Source: CAWAXW01 sp963786155 (GTDB lineage: Bacteria; Actinomycetota; CADDZG01; WHSQ01). From it: 64,000 nucleotides of DNA. Below, in pieces: positions 46,904 through 56,430 of this stretch (position 1 is its first letter; the number at the start of each line of letters is the position of its first letter). Where the stretch lies: positions 2,356,001-2,420,000 of the forward strand of contig CAWAXW010000006.1 in the NCBI GenBank assembly GCA_963786155.1, written 5' to 3'. The notes beneath the pieces were generated by a model. That model was not told the origin of the DNA and searched no databases. It worked only from the letters and a program-made list of their open reading frames with translations. Made by a program: the position numbers and the translations under genes.

Positions 46904-47380
46904 ATGGCCATGAAGAGAAAAATGGCGATCGTGACCCTGACCCTCGCCCTAATGGCGGGCGCCTGCGGCGAAGCCTCATCCTCGGGAACCGGTTCGGCGG
47001 GCCCAGAGGAGCCCGTAAGCAACACGCCGGGGGACGGCCCCGCTCCCTCGCCGAGCGCCACCATCATCGACGGAGCGCGGCTGGTCGAGCCTCGCCCGGG
47101 CATGGCGGACACACGGCCGATCCCATGGCAAAGGGCCGAGCCGGTCGAGGGGGGCCGCATCCTTCGGGTCTTCTTCACCTCTGGAGTCGAGCCTTGCTAC
47201 GTACTGGATCGAGTCGAGGTGGAAGAGTCCGCGGAGAAAGTCGTAGTCACGCTGTTCGAGGGCAACGATGCCTCGGCCGGAGACGTCGCCTGCATCGAGA
47301 TAGCCGAGAACAAGGTCGTGGAGATCGAGCTGGCCGAGCCCATTGGCGATCGACCGGTGAAAGACGGCGCCAAGAGTTAA
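46904..47380 (+). CDS. Small lipoprotein of unknown function
   Basis: A 158-residue precursor with lipobox MAGAC (LALMAGACGEA). The mature part has a Pro/Gly/Ser-rich linker and a domain with two Cys (EPCYVLDRVEV and GDVACIEIAEN). It is divergent from the molybdoenzyme gene. No family recognised. Confidence 0.6.
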   Translation: MAMKRKMAIVTLTLALMAGACGEASSSGTGSAGPEEPVSNTPGDGPAPSPSATIIDGARLVEPRPGMADTRPIPWQRAEPVEGGRILRVFFTSGVEPCYVLDRVEVEESAEKVVVTLFEGNDASAGDVACIEIAENKVVEIELAEPIGDRPVKDGAKS

Positions 47381-47390
47381 CCGAAGTCGG

Positions 47391-47990
47391 CTACCAGCCT
47401 CGGGCTTTCCATTCTTGGAGGTGGGGGCGCTCGGCTCCGATCGTTGTGTCTTTGCCGTGGCCCGGGTAGACCATGGTTTCGTCTGGAAGCGTGAATAGCT
47501 TCGTCGAGATCGCTTCGATGATCGTGGCGAAGTTCTCTTTGTTGTCCCAGGTGTTGCCTGGGCCTCCCGGGAACAACGTGTCCCCAGAGATCAGATGCTT
47601 GCCGACGAGCAGGCAGACGCCGCCCGGCGTGTGACCCGGTGTGTGGATGACGGTCGCGCTGCGATTGCCGAACGAGACCTTGTCGCCGTCGGTCAGCTCG
47701 ACGTCGATAGCGATCGGGTAGCTCTCGGAGGGGTGCGCGTACACGGGGACATCGAGGCGCTTCTTCAGTTCGGCCAGAGCCTGCACGTGATCGAAATGGC
47801 CGTGGGTCTGCACGATGCCGACGATGCGCGCGCCTTCGGCCCCCTCCAGGATCTCGTCAGCCTCGAAGCAGCCGTCGATCAAGAGCGCGTCGTGGGTTTC
47901 GGGACACTCGAGGAAGTAGACGTTGTTCCCCATCCGGCCGACCTCTATCTTGCGCACGGTCAGGTCTTCACCCTCGTAATGATGGGTCAC
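47391..47990 (-). CDS. MBL-fold metallo-hydrolase (glyoxalase II-like)
   Basis: The 199-residue protein has the metal site THGHFDH and later His and Asp residues (HTPGHTPGG, ISGDTLF, VYPGHGKDT). The GTG at 47988-47990 overlaps the stop of the YgfZ gene (GTGA). It likely hydrolyses thioesters such as S-lactoyl or S-acyl adducts. Confidence 0.85.
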   Translation of the reverse strand: MTHHYEGEDLTVRKIEVGRMGNNVYFLECPETHDALLIDGCFEADEILEGAEGARIVGIVQTHGHFDHVQALAELKKRLDVPVYAHPSESYPIAIDVELTDGDKVSFGNRSATVIHTPGHTPGGVCLLVGKHLISGDTLFPGGPGNTWDNKENFATIIEAISTKLFTLPDETMVYPGHGKDTTIGAERPHLQEWKARGW

Positions 47991-48832
47991 GCCATCACCT
48001 CCGCCTTGACGTCGCCGGCCGTCACGACGGCTCCGGGCTCGATCGTGTAGCGCAGCATCGCGAGGCCGTCGGTTCCCGCAGCCGAGGTGAGCTTGCCCAC
48101 GGCTTCGCCGTCGAGCGAAACCTCGGCCCCCGCCGTCAACTCGTCCGACGCGCTCAGCCGCCGGAGCTTCCGATTGACCTTGCCGCGGAAGTGGATCTTC
48201 GCGATCGCCTCTTGGCCGATGTAGCAACCTTTGTCGAGGTGGATCGCCCAGTCGAGCCCGGCCTCCGGGGCGAGCGTCTTCTCGTCCATGTCCTTGCCCC
48301 AGCGCGGCACGCCCGCGCCGATGCGCAACGCCTCGAGCTCCGCCTCGTCGGCGCGCCGGAAGCCCTCAGCGGCGAGCGTGTCGCACAGCGCCAGCACTTC
48401 GGTCTTGGGTGTCCACAGGTAGAAGGCATCCACGCCGACGGTCCGCGTCGGATGGATCGCCGCATCCGGTGCGAGCCTCGCGCCCGCCTCCCTCGCGCCG
48501 GGACCGGCGACAAGGACCAAGCCCGTCTGCTCGGTCACGTCTTCGATCTCGACCCGCGTGGCGATCACGTAGCGCTGGATCGTCTCGGGCAGCACGTCTT
48601 GGAGCTCTCGCTCGAAGTGGATGAGCAGGGCATCGTCGGTCGCCAGGCACTCGAGGAATCCCACCATCCGGCCGTGGGGGGTGAGCATCGCCGCGTCCCG
48701 CGCCTCGCCCGGAGCTATGTCTTCGAAGGATTGGGTGAGGATCTGGTGCAGGAACCATGCCCGCTGCTCGCCCGTCAGGCGTATCTTGGCGCGCTCGGAG
48801 CGATCCGCAAAGATCGGCTCCATCAATTCCAT
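47987..48832 (-). CDS. ygfZ: YgfZ/GcvT-domain Fe-S maintenance protein
   Basis: The 281-residue protein contains the YgfZ signature DKGCYIGQEAIAKIHFRGKVNRKLR with the conserved Cys and the folate-binding GcvT fold. YgfZ proteins help repair or build Fe-S clusters with tetrahydrofolate. The ATG at 48830-48832 is only 26 bases from the divergent acyl-CoA dehydrogenase start. Confidence 0.88.
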   Translation of the reverse strand: MELMEPIFADRSERAKIRLTGEQRAWFLHQILTQSFEDIAPGEARDAAMLTPHGRMVGFLECLATDDALLIHFERELQDVLPETIQRYVIATRVEIEDVTEQTGLVLVAGPGAREAGARLAPDAAIHPTRTVGVDAFYLWTPKTEVLALCDTLAAEGFRRADEAELEALRIGAGVPRWGKDMDEKTLAPEAGLDWAIHLDKGCYIGQEAIAKIHFRGKVNRKLRRLSASDELTAGAEVSLDGEAVGKLTSAAGTDGLAMLRYTIEPGAVVTAGDVKAEVMA

Positions 48833-48858
48833 ACCTACAGGATAGGCAAGGGGGAGAC

Positions 48859-50011
48859 ATGGACTTCACGCTCACGCCCGAACAGGAGATGGTTCGTAAG
48901 ACGGCAAGGGACTTCGCCGAGCGTGAGATCTTCCCCTACGTCCGCGACTGGGACCGCTCCGAGACCATGGATCGGGGGATCGTGGCGAAGCTCGCGGAGG
49001 TGGGGTTCCTCGCCGGCCCCCTTCCGGAGGAGTACGGGGGCACCGGGATGGACAACGTCTCGTACTGCCTCGTGGTCGAAGAGGTCGGCCGCGCCGACTC
49101 GTCGGTGCGCGGCGTGGTCTCGGTCAACGTCGGGCTCGTCGGCAAGACGATCTTGAAGTGGGGCACCGAGGAGCAGAAGAACGAGTGGCTCCCCAAGCTC
49201 TGCTCGGGTGAAGCACTCGGCTGCTACGGGCTCACCGAGCCGAGCTCAGGTTCGGATGCGGGAAGCTTGCAGGCGAAGGCCGTGCGCGACGGTTCGGACT
49301 GGATCATCTCCGGCTCGAAGATGTTCATCACGAACGGAACGTGGGCCGGGATGGCACTCATCTTCGCCCGCACCGGCGGCCCCGGTCCTAAGGGGATCAC
49401 CGCCTTCATCGTCCCCACGGACTCCAAAGGGTTCAGCTCGAGGTCGGTAAAGGGCAAGCTCGGTCTCCGGTCGCAGGACACCGGGGAACTGCATCTCGAC
49501 GAGGTCCGCGTCCCCGACGAGAACCGGTTGGGCGAAGAAGGCCAGGGATTCAAGGTCGCGATGTCCGCGCTGGACAACGGGCGCATGAGCCTTGCCTCGG
49601 GTTGCGTCGGCATCGCACAGGGCTGTCTCGACGCGTCGGTCTCGTATGCAACCGAGCGCAAGCAGTTCGACAGGCCGATCGCCCGCTTCCAGCTCGTGCA
49701 AGAGCTCATCGCCGACATGGCGGTCGAGACCGACGCGGCCCGGCTGCTCGTGTGGCGCGTCGCGACGCTCGCCGACGCCGGACAACCCCACACGCTCGAG
49801 TCGAGCTTCGCCAAGTACTTCGCCAGCGAGATCGCGGTGCGAGCCTCCAACGCAGCCGTCCAGGTCCACGGCGGCTACGGCTACGTCGACGAGTACCCGG
49901 TCGGCAAGCTACCTGCGAGACGCACGCGTGACGACGCTCTACGAAGGCACGAGCCAGATCCAGAAGCTGATAATCGGCCGAGCCCTCACCGGCGAGAACG
50001 CCTTCACCTAG
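48859..50011 (+). CDS. Acyl-CoA dehydrogenase (frameshifted near the end)
   Basis: The product, about 384 residues, has the acyl-CoA dehydrogenase fold with CYGLTEPSSGSDAGSLQAKA, GSKMFITNGTWAGM and ERKQFDRPIARFQLVQ, the FAD and substrate-binding segments. VQVHGGYGYVDEYP near the end precedes a shift at about 49908, after which LRDARVTTLYEGTSQIQKLIIGRAL supplies the usual C-terminus. In this family the catalytic Glu is often located at YEGT. It catalyses alpha,beta-dehydrogenation of acyl-CoA. It is on the plus strand facing a converging SCP2-hydrolase gene. Confidence 0.88.
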
Positions 50012-50012
50012 C

Positions 50013-51281
50013 TCAGACGACCTCGCCGACACCTGGCTGCTCGCCCTTTGACGCCGTGACCTTCGGGGTTTGCTTCCGTGCGATCCGCGCCACTCGGGCG
50101 TGTGTGGCTTTTTGACGGGAGAAGAACGCGAGTATCTCGTCGGCGGTTCGGTCGGGCCATTCGAGTTGTGGGACGTGACCGCAGTCTGACCAGATGCGCA
50201 CGGTGGCACTCGGTAGCACGCGGCGGATCTTGTGACCGAAGCGGGCGCTGATCAATACGTCACGCGTTCCGAAGATGTAGAGCGCCGGCGTTTGCATCGA
50301 GCCGAGCCGTGACCAGAATCCGTTCTCTCCATAGGGCTCGTCGAGGTAGATGTTGCGAGCTGCCGAGAAGAAGGCCAGGCGAGCCCGTGGGCTGCGCCAC
50401 AGCTCGAGGAAGTCGTCGATGGCCGCTTCGTACCAGGCGTCATCGATCCGCGTCGGGTCGGCGAATAGTTGCCGGAGGTCGTTACGAAGCCGCTCGCGAG
50501 GGAGCCGGCCCACCAACATCCCCAACTCGGGTCGCAGCAGGCGAACGATCGCCAAGCCGGGGCGGCGAGAGAAGGCGGTCGCGGGACATAGGCACGCGAT
50601 AGCCCGGACGCGATCCGCATGTGCCATACCCATCTCCTGGGTCACCCGGCCTCCCATGGAGTTCCCGGCGATGAGCGCATCGTCGATGCCCAATTCGTCC
50701 ATGAGGTCGCACACACGATCGCCGAACCAAGGCGCGTTGTACTTGCCGCGGGGTTTGGACGACGCACCCGAGCCGGGGAAGTCGAGAGCGAGCACCCGGT
50801 ACCTGCGCGCGAGCTGAGGCACAACGGTCAACCAGGATGCCTTGGTCCCACCCAGGCCATGCAGAAGAAGCAACGTCTCGGCCCCGGCATCGCCGGCCGA
50901 GAGGACAGACCAGTTGATGCTCCCGACGCGGACTTCGTCGAGGTCGTAGCGGAGCCCTCCCCCGGCGGGTCGGTCGAAGAGAGGCTCGAATCGCAACGCG
51001 TTCTCGATGCTGCCTCGAACCACGAGCCGACGTTGTGTGAAGGCCTCGATACCGGACAGCGCACCCGAGTCGATCTCGGCCCACGTGACGGAGTCCGTGC
51101 AGATCTCCGTGTCCGGCTTGCCGTCGGGGCGCTCTACGCGGCAGCCATCCCGGCCCACGACGATGTCTCGAACGGTGCGACCGACCCTCAATCGGAAACG
51201 GGCTGTGGTGGGGGGAACGGAGTTGCCTTTGAACCGATCCGGCAACCGCTCGATCGAACGAAGCGCCTCCCCCTTGGGCAT
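50013..51281 (-). CDS. SCP2 sterol-binding domain fused to an alpha/beta hydrolase
   Basis: The 422-residue protein has an N-terminal SCP2-like domain of about 110 residues (FRLRVGRTVRDIVVGRDGCRVERPDGKPDTEICTDSVTWAEID..GSIENALRFEPLF) and then an alpha/beta hydrolase with LLLHGLGGTKASW, nucleophile GNSMGG, acid in FGTRDVLIS, and His in SDCGHVPQLEWP. A lipid or sterol ester is a plausible substrate. It is located between the acyl-CoA dehydrogenases. The fusion is not the usual organisation of either family. Confidence 0.83.
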   Translation of the reverse strand: MPKGEALRSIERLPDRFKGNSVPPTTARFRLRVGRTVRDIVVGRDGCRVERPDGKPDTEICTDSVTWAEIDSGALSGIEAFTQRRLVVRGSIENALRFEPLFDRPAGGGLRYDLDEVRVGSINWSVLSAGDAGAETLLLLHGLGGTKASWLTVVPQLARRYRVLALDFPGSGASSKPRGKYNAPWFGDRVCDLMDELGIDDALIAGNSMGGRVTQEMGMAHADRVRAIACLCPATAFSRRPGLAIVRLLRPELGMLVGRLPRERLRNDLRQLFADPTRIDDAWYEAAIDDFLELWRSPRARLAFFSAARNIYLDEPYGENGFWSRLGSMQTPALYIFGTRDVLISARFGHKIRRVLPSATVRIWSDCGHVPQLEWPDRTADEILAFFSRQKATHARVARIARKQTPKVTASKGEQPGVGEVV

Positions 51282-51333
51282 TAGAAGAAATCTAAATCAT
51301 GCGCGGGCTAAGCGGGCGTAATCGAGAGAAGTG

Positions 51334-52431
51334 CTAGGCGTCGATGAGAGACTCGGCCACCCGGGCTCGGTGAATCGCCCCATAACCCTCAAACGAGTCG
51401 ATCCACTGGGCTCGCTTGTAGTAGCGGTGTGCGACGTGCTCCCAAGTGAAGCCGATGCCACCGTGCACCTGGATGCATCGCTCACATGCGAACACCGCTG
51501 CCTCCGATGCGAAAGCCTTGGCCGTCGACGCCGCGACGTCGGCGTTCTCTTCCTCGGCAACGCTCCACGCGGCCCAGTAAGCCAGGCTGCGGGACAACTC
51601 GGTTCCGACGTAGGCATCGACCACCTGATGCGACACGGCCTGGTAGGTCCCGATCGGCTTGTCGAACTGCTTGCGCTCCTGGACGTGGGCGATCGACAGA
51701 TCCATCATCTTCTGCGCGATCCCGACGGCCTCCAGCGCAAGGGCCCCCAGCGCGCGGAACCGGATGCGGCCGAGCAGCGCTTGGGCATCGTCCCCGGAAG
51801 CAAGGAGGCGGGCGGGAGCATCCGCAAGCTCGAGCGTTCCGTAGGGGCGAGTGGGATCCATCGTCTCCGCCGAGGTCCGAGTGACGCCCTGGCCCTCAGC
51901 TTCCACCGCGAAGAGCCCGGGTCCGTTCGGCGTCGAAGCGACAACGACGACACGCCCGGCGCGATCGAGCTCGGGAACGACTCGCTTCGTGCCCGACAGG
52001 TTCCACGAGTCGCCAGAACCCTTCGCTTGCGTACGAAGAGCGTCGGTGTCCATGAGTGAGCCCGCTCCGTCGGCTTCCAACCATGCCAGCGTCGCGGTCA
52101 CCTCGCCGGAGACGACATCGCTCACGTCCCCTGAACGTTCGAGCGCCGGCAGCGCCAACGCGACGGTTGAGAAATACGGACCCGAGTACAGGCCGTAGCC
52201 CAGCTCCTCGAATAGCACCGCTTCGTCCAGGAAAGACATCCCTGCCCCACCGGCTTCTTCCGAGGCCGAAAGACCGACCCATCCAAGCTCGGCGATCTCG
52301 CGCCAGGCCTTGTCGTCCCACGTCTTCGAGTCGGCCAGCTCCGCCACTCGCTCCGGCGGGAATCGGTCTGTCACGAACTGGCGCGCTTGGCCGCGCAGCA
52401 TCTCCTGTTCTTCGGAGAAAGCGAAGTCCAT
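51334..52431 (-). CDS. Acyl-CoA dehydrogenase, FadE subunit (small partner)
   Basis: The 365-residue protein is a divergent acyl-CoA dehydrogenase: FAFSEEQEMLRGQARQFV at the N-terminus, WVGLSASEEAGGAG, QERKQFDKPIGTYQAVSHQV and CIQVHGGIGFTWEHVAHRYYKRAQW. The middle region (ALAWLEADGAG...) is degenerate compared with catalytic members. It follows the next acyl-CoA dehydrogenase gene directly (stop and start adjoining), which fits a heterotetrameric pair like those used in mycobacterial steroid side-chain oxidation. Confidence 0.82.
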   Translation of the reverse strand: MDFAFSEEQEMLRGQARQFVTDRFPPERVAELADSKTWDDKAWREIAELGWVGLSASEEAGGAGMSFLDEAVLFEELGYGLYSGPYFSTVALALPALERSGDVSDVVSGEVTATLAWLEADGAGSLMDTDALRTQAKGSGDSWNLSGTKRVVPELDRAGRVVVVASTPNGPGLFAVEAEGQGVTRTSAETMDPTRPYGTLELADAPARLLASGDDAQALLGRIRFRALGALALEAVGIAQKMMDLSIAHVQERKQFDKPIGTYQAVSHQVVDAYVGTELSRSLAYWAAWSVAEEENADVAASTAKAFASEAAVFACERCIQVHGGIGFTWEHVAHRYYKRAQWIDSFEGYGAIHRARVAESLIDA

Positions 52432-53600
52432 CTAACGCGACCTCGGGAGGCCGAGCACGCGCTCCGCGACGATGTTGCGGAGCACCTCGGAGGTGCCGGC
52501 CTCGATCGTGTTGCCGCGGCTGCGGAGTTGCTGGTACTGCCAGAAACCGTTCCACACCCCGTCGCCGGCGTCGAGCTGAGACATCGGACCCAGCAGCTCG
52601 AGGGCGAACTTCGTCAGTCGCTGGTTGGACTCGCACCAGTGCAACTTCGCGATCGAGCCTTCGGGGCCGGGGATGCCGGTCTTGACCAGCGTCGTGAGCG
52701 CCCGGTAGTTCGTGAACTTCAGCGCCTGAAGATCGATCCACTGCTTCACTAGCCGGTCGCGCACCATCGGGTCGTCGAACGCGGCCCGACTTCCTTGGCG
52801 AGCTGCACCAGTTTGCGCGTCATGACCTCGAGGCGTGCGGTCAGCGCGAAACCAAGCGTGCCTCGCTCGTGCAACAGCGTGGTCATCGCAACGCGCCATC
52901 CGTCGTTGACCTCGCCCAGGACGTTCTCCGCAGGCACGCGTGCGTCGGTGAAGAAGATCTCGTTGAACTCGGGGTCTCCGGTGATCTGCACGAGCGGGCG
53001 CACCTCGACGCCCGGCGACTGCATGTCGACGAGCAGATACGTGATGCCCTTGTGCTTGGGGGCCTCGGTGTCGGTGCGGACCAGCAGGATGCAGTAGTCG
53101 GCGATGTGAGCGAAGCACGACCACACCTTCTGGCCGTTGACGACGAAGTGATCGCCGTCGAGCTCGGCCCTCGTTCTCAGGACGCCGAGGTCCGAGCCCG
53201 AGCCGGGCTCGGAGAAGCCCTGGCACCAGACCTCCTCGCCGGACAGGATCTTCGAGAGGTGGGCCTTCTTCTGCTCGTCGGTGCCGTGGGCGATGATCGT
53301 CGGGCCCGCCATGCCGAGTCCGATGACTCCGATGTGGTCCGGCGTCTCGGCCCGGGCGGTCTCCTCCAGGAAGATCGCCTGGTGCGTGTAGGGAGCGCCG
53401 CGGCCCCCGAACTCCTCGGGCCAGGTCAGGCCCGCGTACCCGCCCTCGTGGAGCTTGTGGGCCCACTCCTTCGAGATCGTCTCTTCGGTGCGGCCGGACT
53501 CGTGGCCTCGTTCGTGCCATCCCTCGGGGACGTTGTCCTCGAGCCAGGCGCGGAGCTCCTTGCGGAACGCCGCCTCTTCGGGAGTGTCACGGAAGTCCAT
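52432..53600 (-). CDS. Acyl-CoA dehydrogenase, FadE subunit (larger partner, frameshifted)
   Basis: About 390 residues with FRDTPEEAAFRKELRAWLEDNVP, GLTWPEEFGGRGAPYTHQAI, CQGFSEPGSGSDLGVLRTRA, NGQKVWSCFAHIADYC and, after a shift near 52785, QWIDLQALKFTNYRALTTLV and IEAGTSEVLRNIVAERVLGLP. These segments match FadE26/FadE28-like dehydrogenases. It is the first gene of the minus-strand pair and probably forms a complex with its neighbour. Confidence 0.83.
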
Positions 53601-53684
53601 CGCCAGGCATTATCCACGCACCCGGTTACCTGGAGTACTCCCAGGCGTTTCCAGGTAGCATCGGCGTCACAATCGCACAGCCGT

Positions 53685-53709
53685 CGGGGTGGGCTAGGCC
53701 GGACCGCAG
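53685..53709 (+). promoter_or_regulatory. Leader motif copy B, upstream of the mce operon
   Basis: A 25-base segment starting CGGGGTGG, with CTAGGCC in the centre and GACCGCAG at the end, matches 23/25 bases of 3518-3542. It ends 17 bases before the ATG of the ATPase gene. A second shared upstream sequence, CCCGGTTACCTG (53621-53632), resembles 3429-3439. A regulatory RNA or DNA element is inferred; no known riboswitch class fits. Confidence 0.6.
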
Positions 53710-53726
53710 AACAGCAGGGGGGACGC

Positions 53727-54700
53727 ATGCCCGAGACCGAGATCTCCATCAAGGGCCTTACGAAGTCGTTCGGCCCCCAGACGGTGCTGGAAGACATAAC
53801 GTTCGACATCCCGAAGGGCAAGATCACCCTGATCCTGGGCCCCTCCGGCACGGGCAAGAGCGTGTTCCTGAAACACCTCGTGGGTCTGCTTCGGCCCGAC
53901 CGCGGTGAGGTCTGGGTCGGCGACAAGAACGTGCCCGCCCTCAGGGAGAAGGAGCTCTACGAGGTCAGGCGGAAGTTCGGGGTGCTGTTCCAGGACGGGG
54001 CCCTGTTCGGCTCGATGAACATCTTCGACAACGTGGCGTTCCCACTTGCGCCAGCACACCCGCAAGCGAGAGTCCGAGATCAAGAACATCGTCAACGAGA
54101 AGCTCACGATGGTGGGCCTCGTCGGGGCCGAGAAGAAGCTCCCCGGCGAGATCTCGGGAGGGATGAAGAAGAGGGCCGGCCTCGCTCGGGCTCTCGTGCT
54201 CGATCCCCGAGATCGTTCTCTTCGACGAGCCCGACTCTGGTCTCGACCCCGTGCGCACGGCGTTCCTGAACGAGCTGATGATGGACCTCAACGCAGCAGA
54301 TCAAGTGCACGTGTCGTCGTCGTGACGCACGACATCGCTCACCGCCAAGCGGGTCAGCGACTACATCGGGATGTTCTATCGCCGGAACCTCGTTCGATTC
54401 GGCCCCGCGAAGGACATGTTCACCTCGGATATCCCGGTCGTGAAGCAGTTCCTGAGCGGCGACACCGAGGGGCCGATCGGGATGTCCGAAGAGAAGGACG
54501 CCACAAAGGTTGAGGCCCAGTCCACGTCGGGTATGACGGCAGAGGAGACCGAGCGCCTCGAGCGCGAGGCGGGTGCCCCCGACGAGACATCGGACAAGGA
54601 ACCACAGCCTGCAACGGCGCAGGCCGAGAGCGAGCCGGAAGGAGACCCGGGGGCCGAGGTCGAAGGGGAACCTACCGAGCCTCGTCGTAAGCAGGCTTAG
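53727..54700 (+). CDS. mkl: Mce-system ABC ATPase, Mkl/MlaF type (frameshifted several times)
   Basis: Walker A GPSGTGKS, Q-loop LFQDGALFGSMNIFDNVAFPL, signature EISGGMKKRAGLARAL, Walker B IVLFDEPDSGLDP and H-loop VVVTHDI are all present but in different frames, requiring shifts near 54050, 54205, 54300 and 54340. The C-terminus (ISGGMKK... ending RRKQA) carries a long acidic tail of about 80 residues. It energises lipid import through the YrbE permeases encoded next. The ATG at 53727 is near a GGGGGG site. All motifs remain, so sequence errors are more likely than loss of function. Confidence 0.85.
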
Positions 54701-54736
54701 GCCGCGCGTAGCAGTTAGAAGGGGCCGGAAGAAGAA

Positions 54737-55504
54737 ATGGCAGTGAAGCAGCTCGTCACGGAGACGGGCAACATGTTCGCCATCACCCTGGAGGCCTTCC
54801 GCATCATGTGGAAGCCTCCGTATCCCTGGCGTGAGTTCGTCCGCCAATCATGGTTCATCGCAAGCGTTTCCATGCTCCCTGCTGTGCTCGTGTCGATCGC
54901 GTTCGGGGCGACGATCGCTCTGCAGGTGGGCAACGTGGCCCGCCAGCTGGGGGCCGAGTCACAGACCGGTGCGGCCATGGTCCTCGCCGTAGTACGTGAG
55001 GCGGCGCCGATCGTTGCCGCTCTGCTGATCGCCGGCGCGGGTGGTTCGGCGATGTGCGCCGACATCGGGTCCCGCAAGATCCGCGACGAGTTGGACGCGA
55101 TGGAGGTCCTCGCGGTAAACCCGATCAAGACGCTGGTAGTGCCTCGCATCTGGGCCGCGGTTTTCGTCGCGATGCTGCTCGACGGGTTCGTTTCCGTCGC
55201 CGGCATCGCAGGGGGGTATTTCTTCAACGTCGTGATCCAAGGCGGCACGCCGGGCGCCTATCTCGCGTCGTTCAGTTTGCTGGCCCAAACGGCCGACCTC
55301 ATCGTCGCGATCATGAAGGCGGGGATCTTTGGCCTGATCGCAGCGATGGTCGCCTGCTACTTCGGGTTCTACGCCAAGGGTGGACCGAAAGGTGTGGGCG
55401 ACGCCGTCAACAGAGCCGTCGTCGTGACCTTCATGTTGATCTTCTTCGTGAATTTCATCCTCACGGCGTTGTATTTCGCCATCGTTCCGCAGAAGTTCGG
55501 ATAG
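54737..55504 (+). CDS. YrbE/MlaE permease 1
   Basis: A 255-residue integral membrane protein with five to six hydrophobic segments and the MlaE signatures AAPIVAALLIAGAGGSAMCADIG and RKIRDELDAMEVLAVNP. It is one of the two permeases of the Mce importer and follows the ATPase gene by 36 bases. Confidence 0.92.
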   Translation: MAVKQLVTETGNMFAITLEAFRIMWKPPYPWREFVRQSWFIASVSMLPAVLVSIAFGATIALQVGNVARQLGAESQTGAAMVLAVVREAAPIVAALLIAGAGGSAMCADIGSRKIRDELDAMEVLAVNPIKTLVVPRIWAAVFVAMLLDGFVSVAGIAGGYFFNVVIQGGTPGAYLASFSLLAQTADLIVAIMKAGIFGLIAAMVACYFGFYAKGGPKGVGDAVNRAVVVTFMLIFFVNFILTALYFAIVPQKFG

Positions 55505-55521
55505 GAGACGGTAGTTAAGCA

Positions 55522-56376
55522 ATGGCTGTAGCAGGAAGGGTTCAACGGACCTTCGGCCTCCCGGGGCGGATGCTCAATCGCGTCGTGGATGGGCTCTCCA
55601 ACATCGGCAAGCAGGTCTCGTTCATGGCGAAGTCCCTGTTCGACATCGCCCCGGCTTTCCGCCACTTCGGTGAGATCTCCCGGCTCATCTCGGAGATAAC
55701 TCTCGGCGCCGGCGCGCTGATCGTGGGGGCCGGGACTGCCGGCGTCATCTTCTTCATGGCGTTCTTCACGGGCACCCAGGTAGGCCTCGAGGGATTCAAG
55801 GGATTGCAACTCATCGGCGCGGAGGCGTTCACGGGTTTCGTCTCCGCCTTCGCCAACACGCGCGAGATCACTCCACTGATCGCAGGAGTGACACTGGCGG
55901 CCCAGGTCGGCGCCGGGTTCACGGCCGAGCTCGGTGCCATGCGGGTCAACGAAGAGATCGACGCTCTCGAGGTCATGGCGGTCAGGCCCGTTCCCTATCT
56001 GGTCTCGACGCGGATCATCGCCGCGCTCATCGCCATTACACCGCTCTATCTGATCTCGCTGTTCGCCAGCTACATAGCGACCGAACTGGTCGTGACGAAG
56101 CTCCTCGGGTTGTCGGGAGGGACCTACGCTCACTACTTCTCATTGTTCTTGCCGGCGATCGACGTCTTCTATTCGTTGATCAAGGCGGCAACCTTCGCGG
56201 TGACCGTGGCCCTGATCCACTGCTATTACGGGTTCAACGCGAGCGGCGGGCCCGCCGGCGTCGGAGTTGCCGTCGGCAAGGCGATCCGAGCTTCGATCGT
56301 TGCCGTCAACGTCATCAATCTGATGCTTTCTTCATTCATGTGGGGGGTTTCGGACACCGTCCGCATCGCAGGGTAG
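55522..56376 (+). CDS. YrbE/MlaE permease 2
   Basis: A 284-residue protein with the same fold: REITPLIAGVTLAAQVGAGFTAELGAMRVNEEIDALEVMAV and several membrane spans. It begins 17 bases after permease 1, consistent with YrbE A/B pairing. An N-terminal 45-residue extension (RVQRTFGLPGRMLNRVVDGLS) is typical of actinobacterial YrbEB. Confidence 0.92.
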   Translation: MAVAGRVQRTFGLPGRMLNRVVDGLSNIGKQVSFMAKSLFDIAPAFRHFGEISRLISEITLGAGALIVGAGTAGVIFFMAFFTGTQVGLEGFKGLQLIGAEAFTGFVSAFANTREITPLIAGVTLAAQVGAGFTAELGAMRVNEEIDALEVMAVRPVPYLVSTRIIAALIAITPLYLISLFASYIATELVVTKLLGLSGGTYAHYFSLFLPAIDVFYSLIKAATFAVTVALIHCYYGFNASGGPAGVGVAVGKAIRASIVAVNVINLMLSSFMWGVSDTVRIAG

Positions 56377-56430
56377 CTACGCAACAAGGGGGGATCGATC
56401 AACAGGCTGCGGCATAGTCTCATCGGGATT

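Noticed and set aside
53727..54700. mkl as a decayed pseudogene
   Set aside because: All ATPase motifs remain and the following seven-plus mce genes are intact and tightly packed, so indel errors explain the breaks better than decay.
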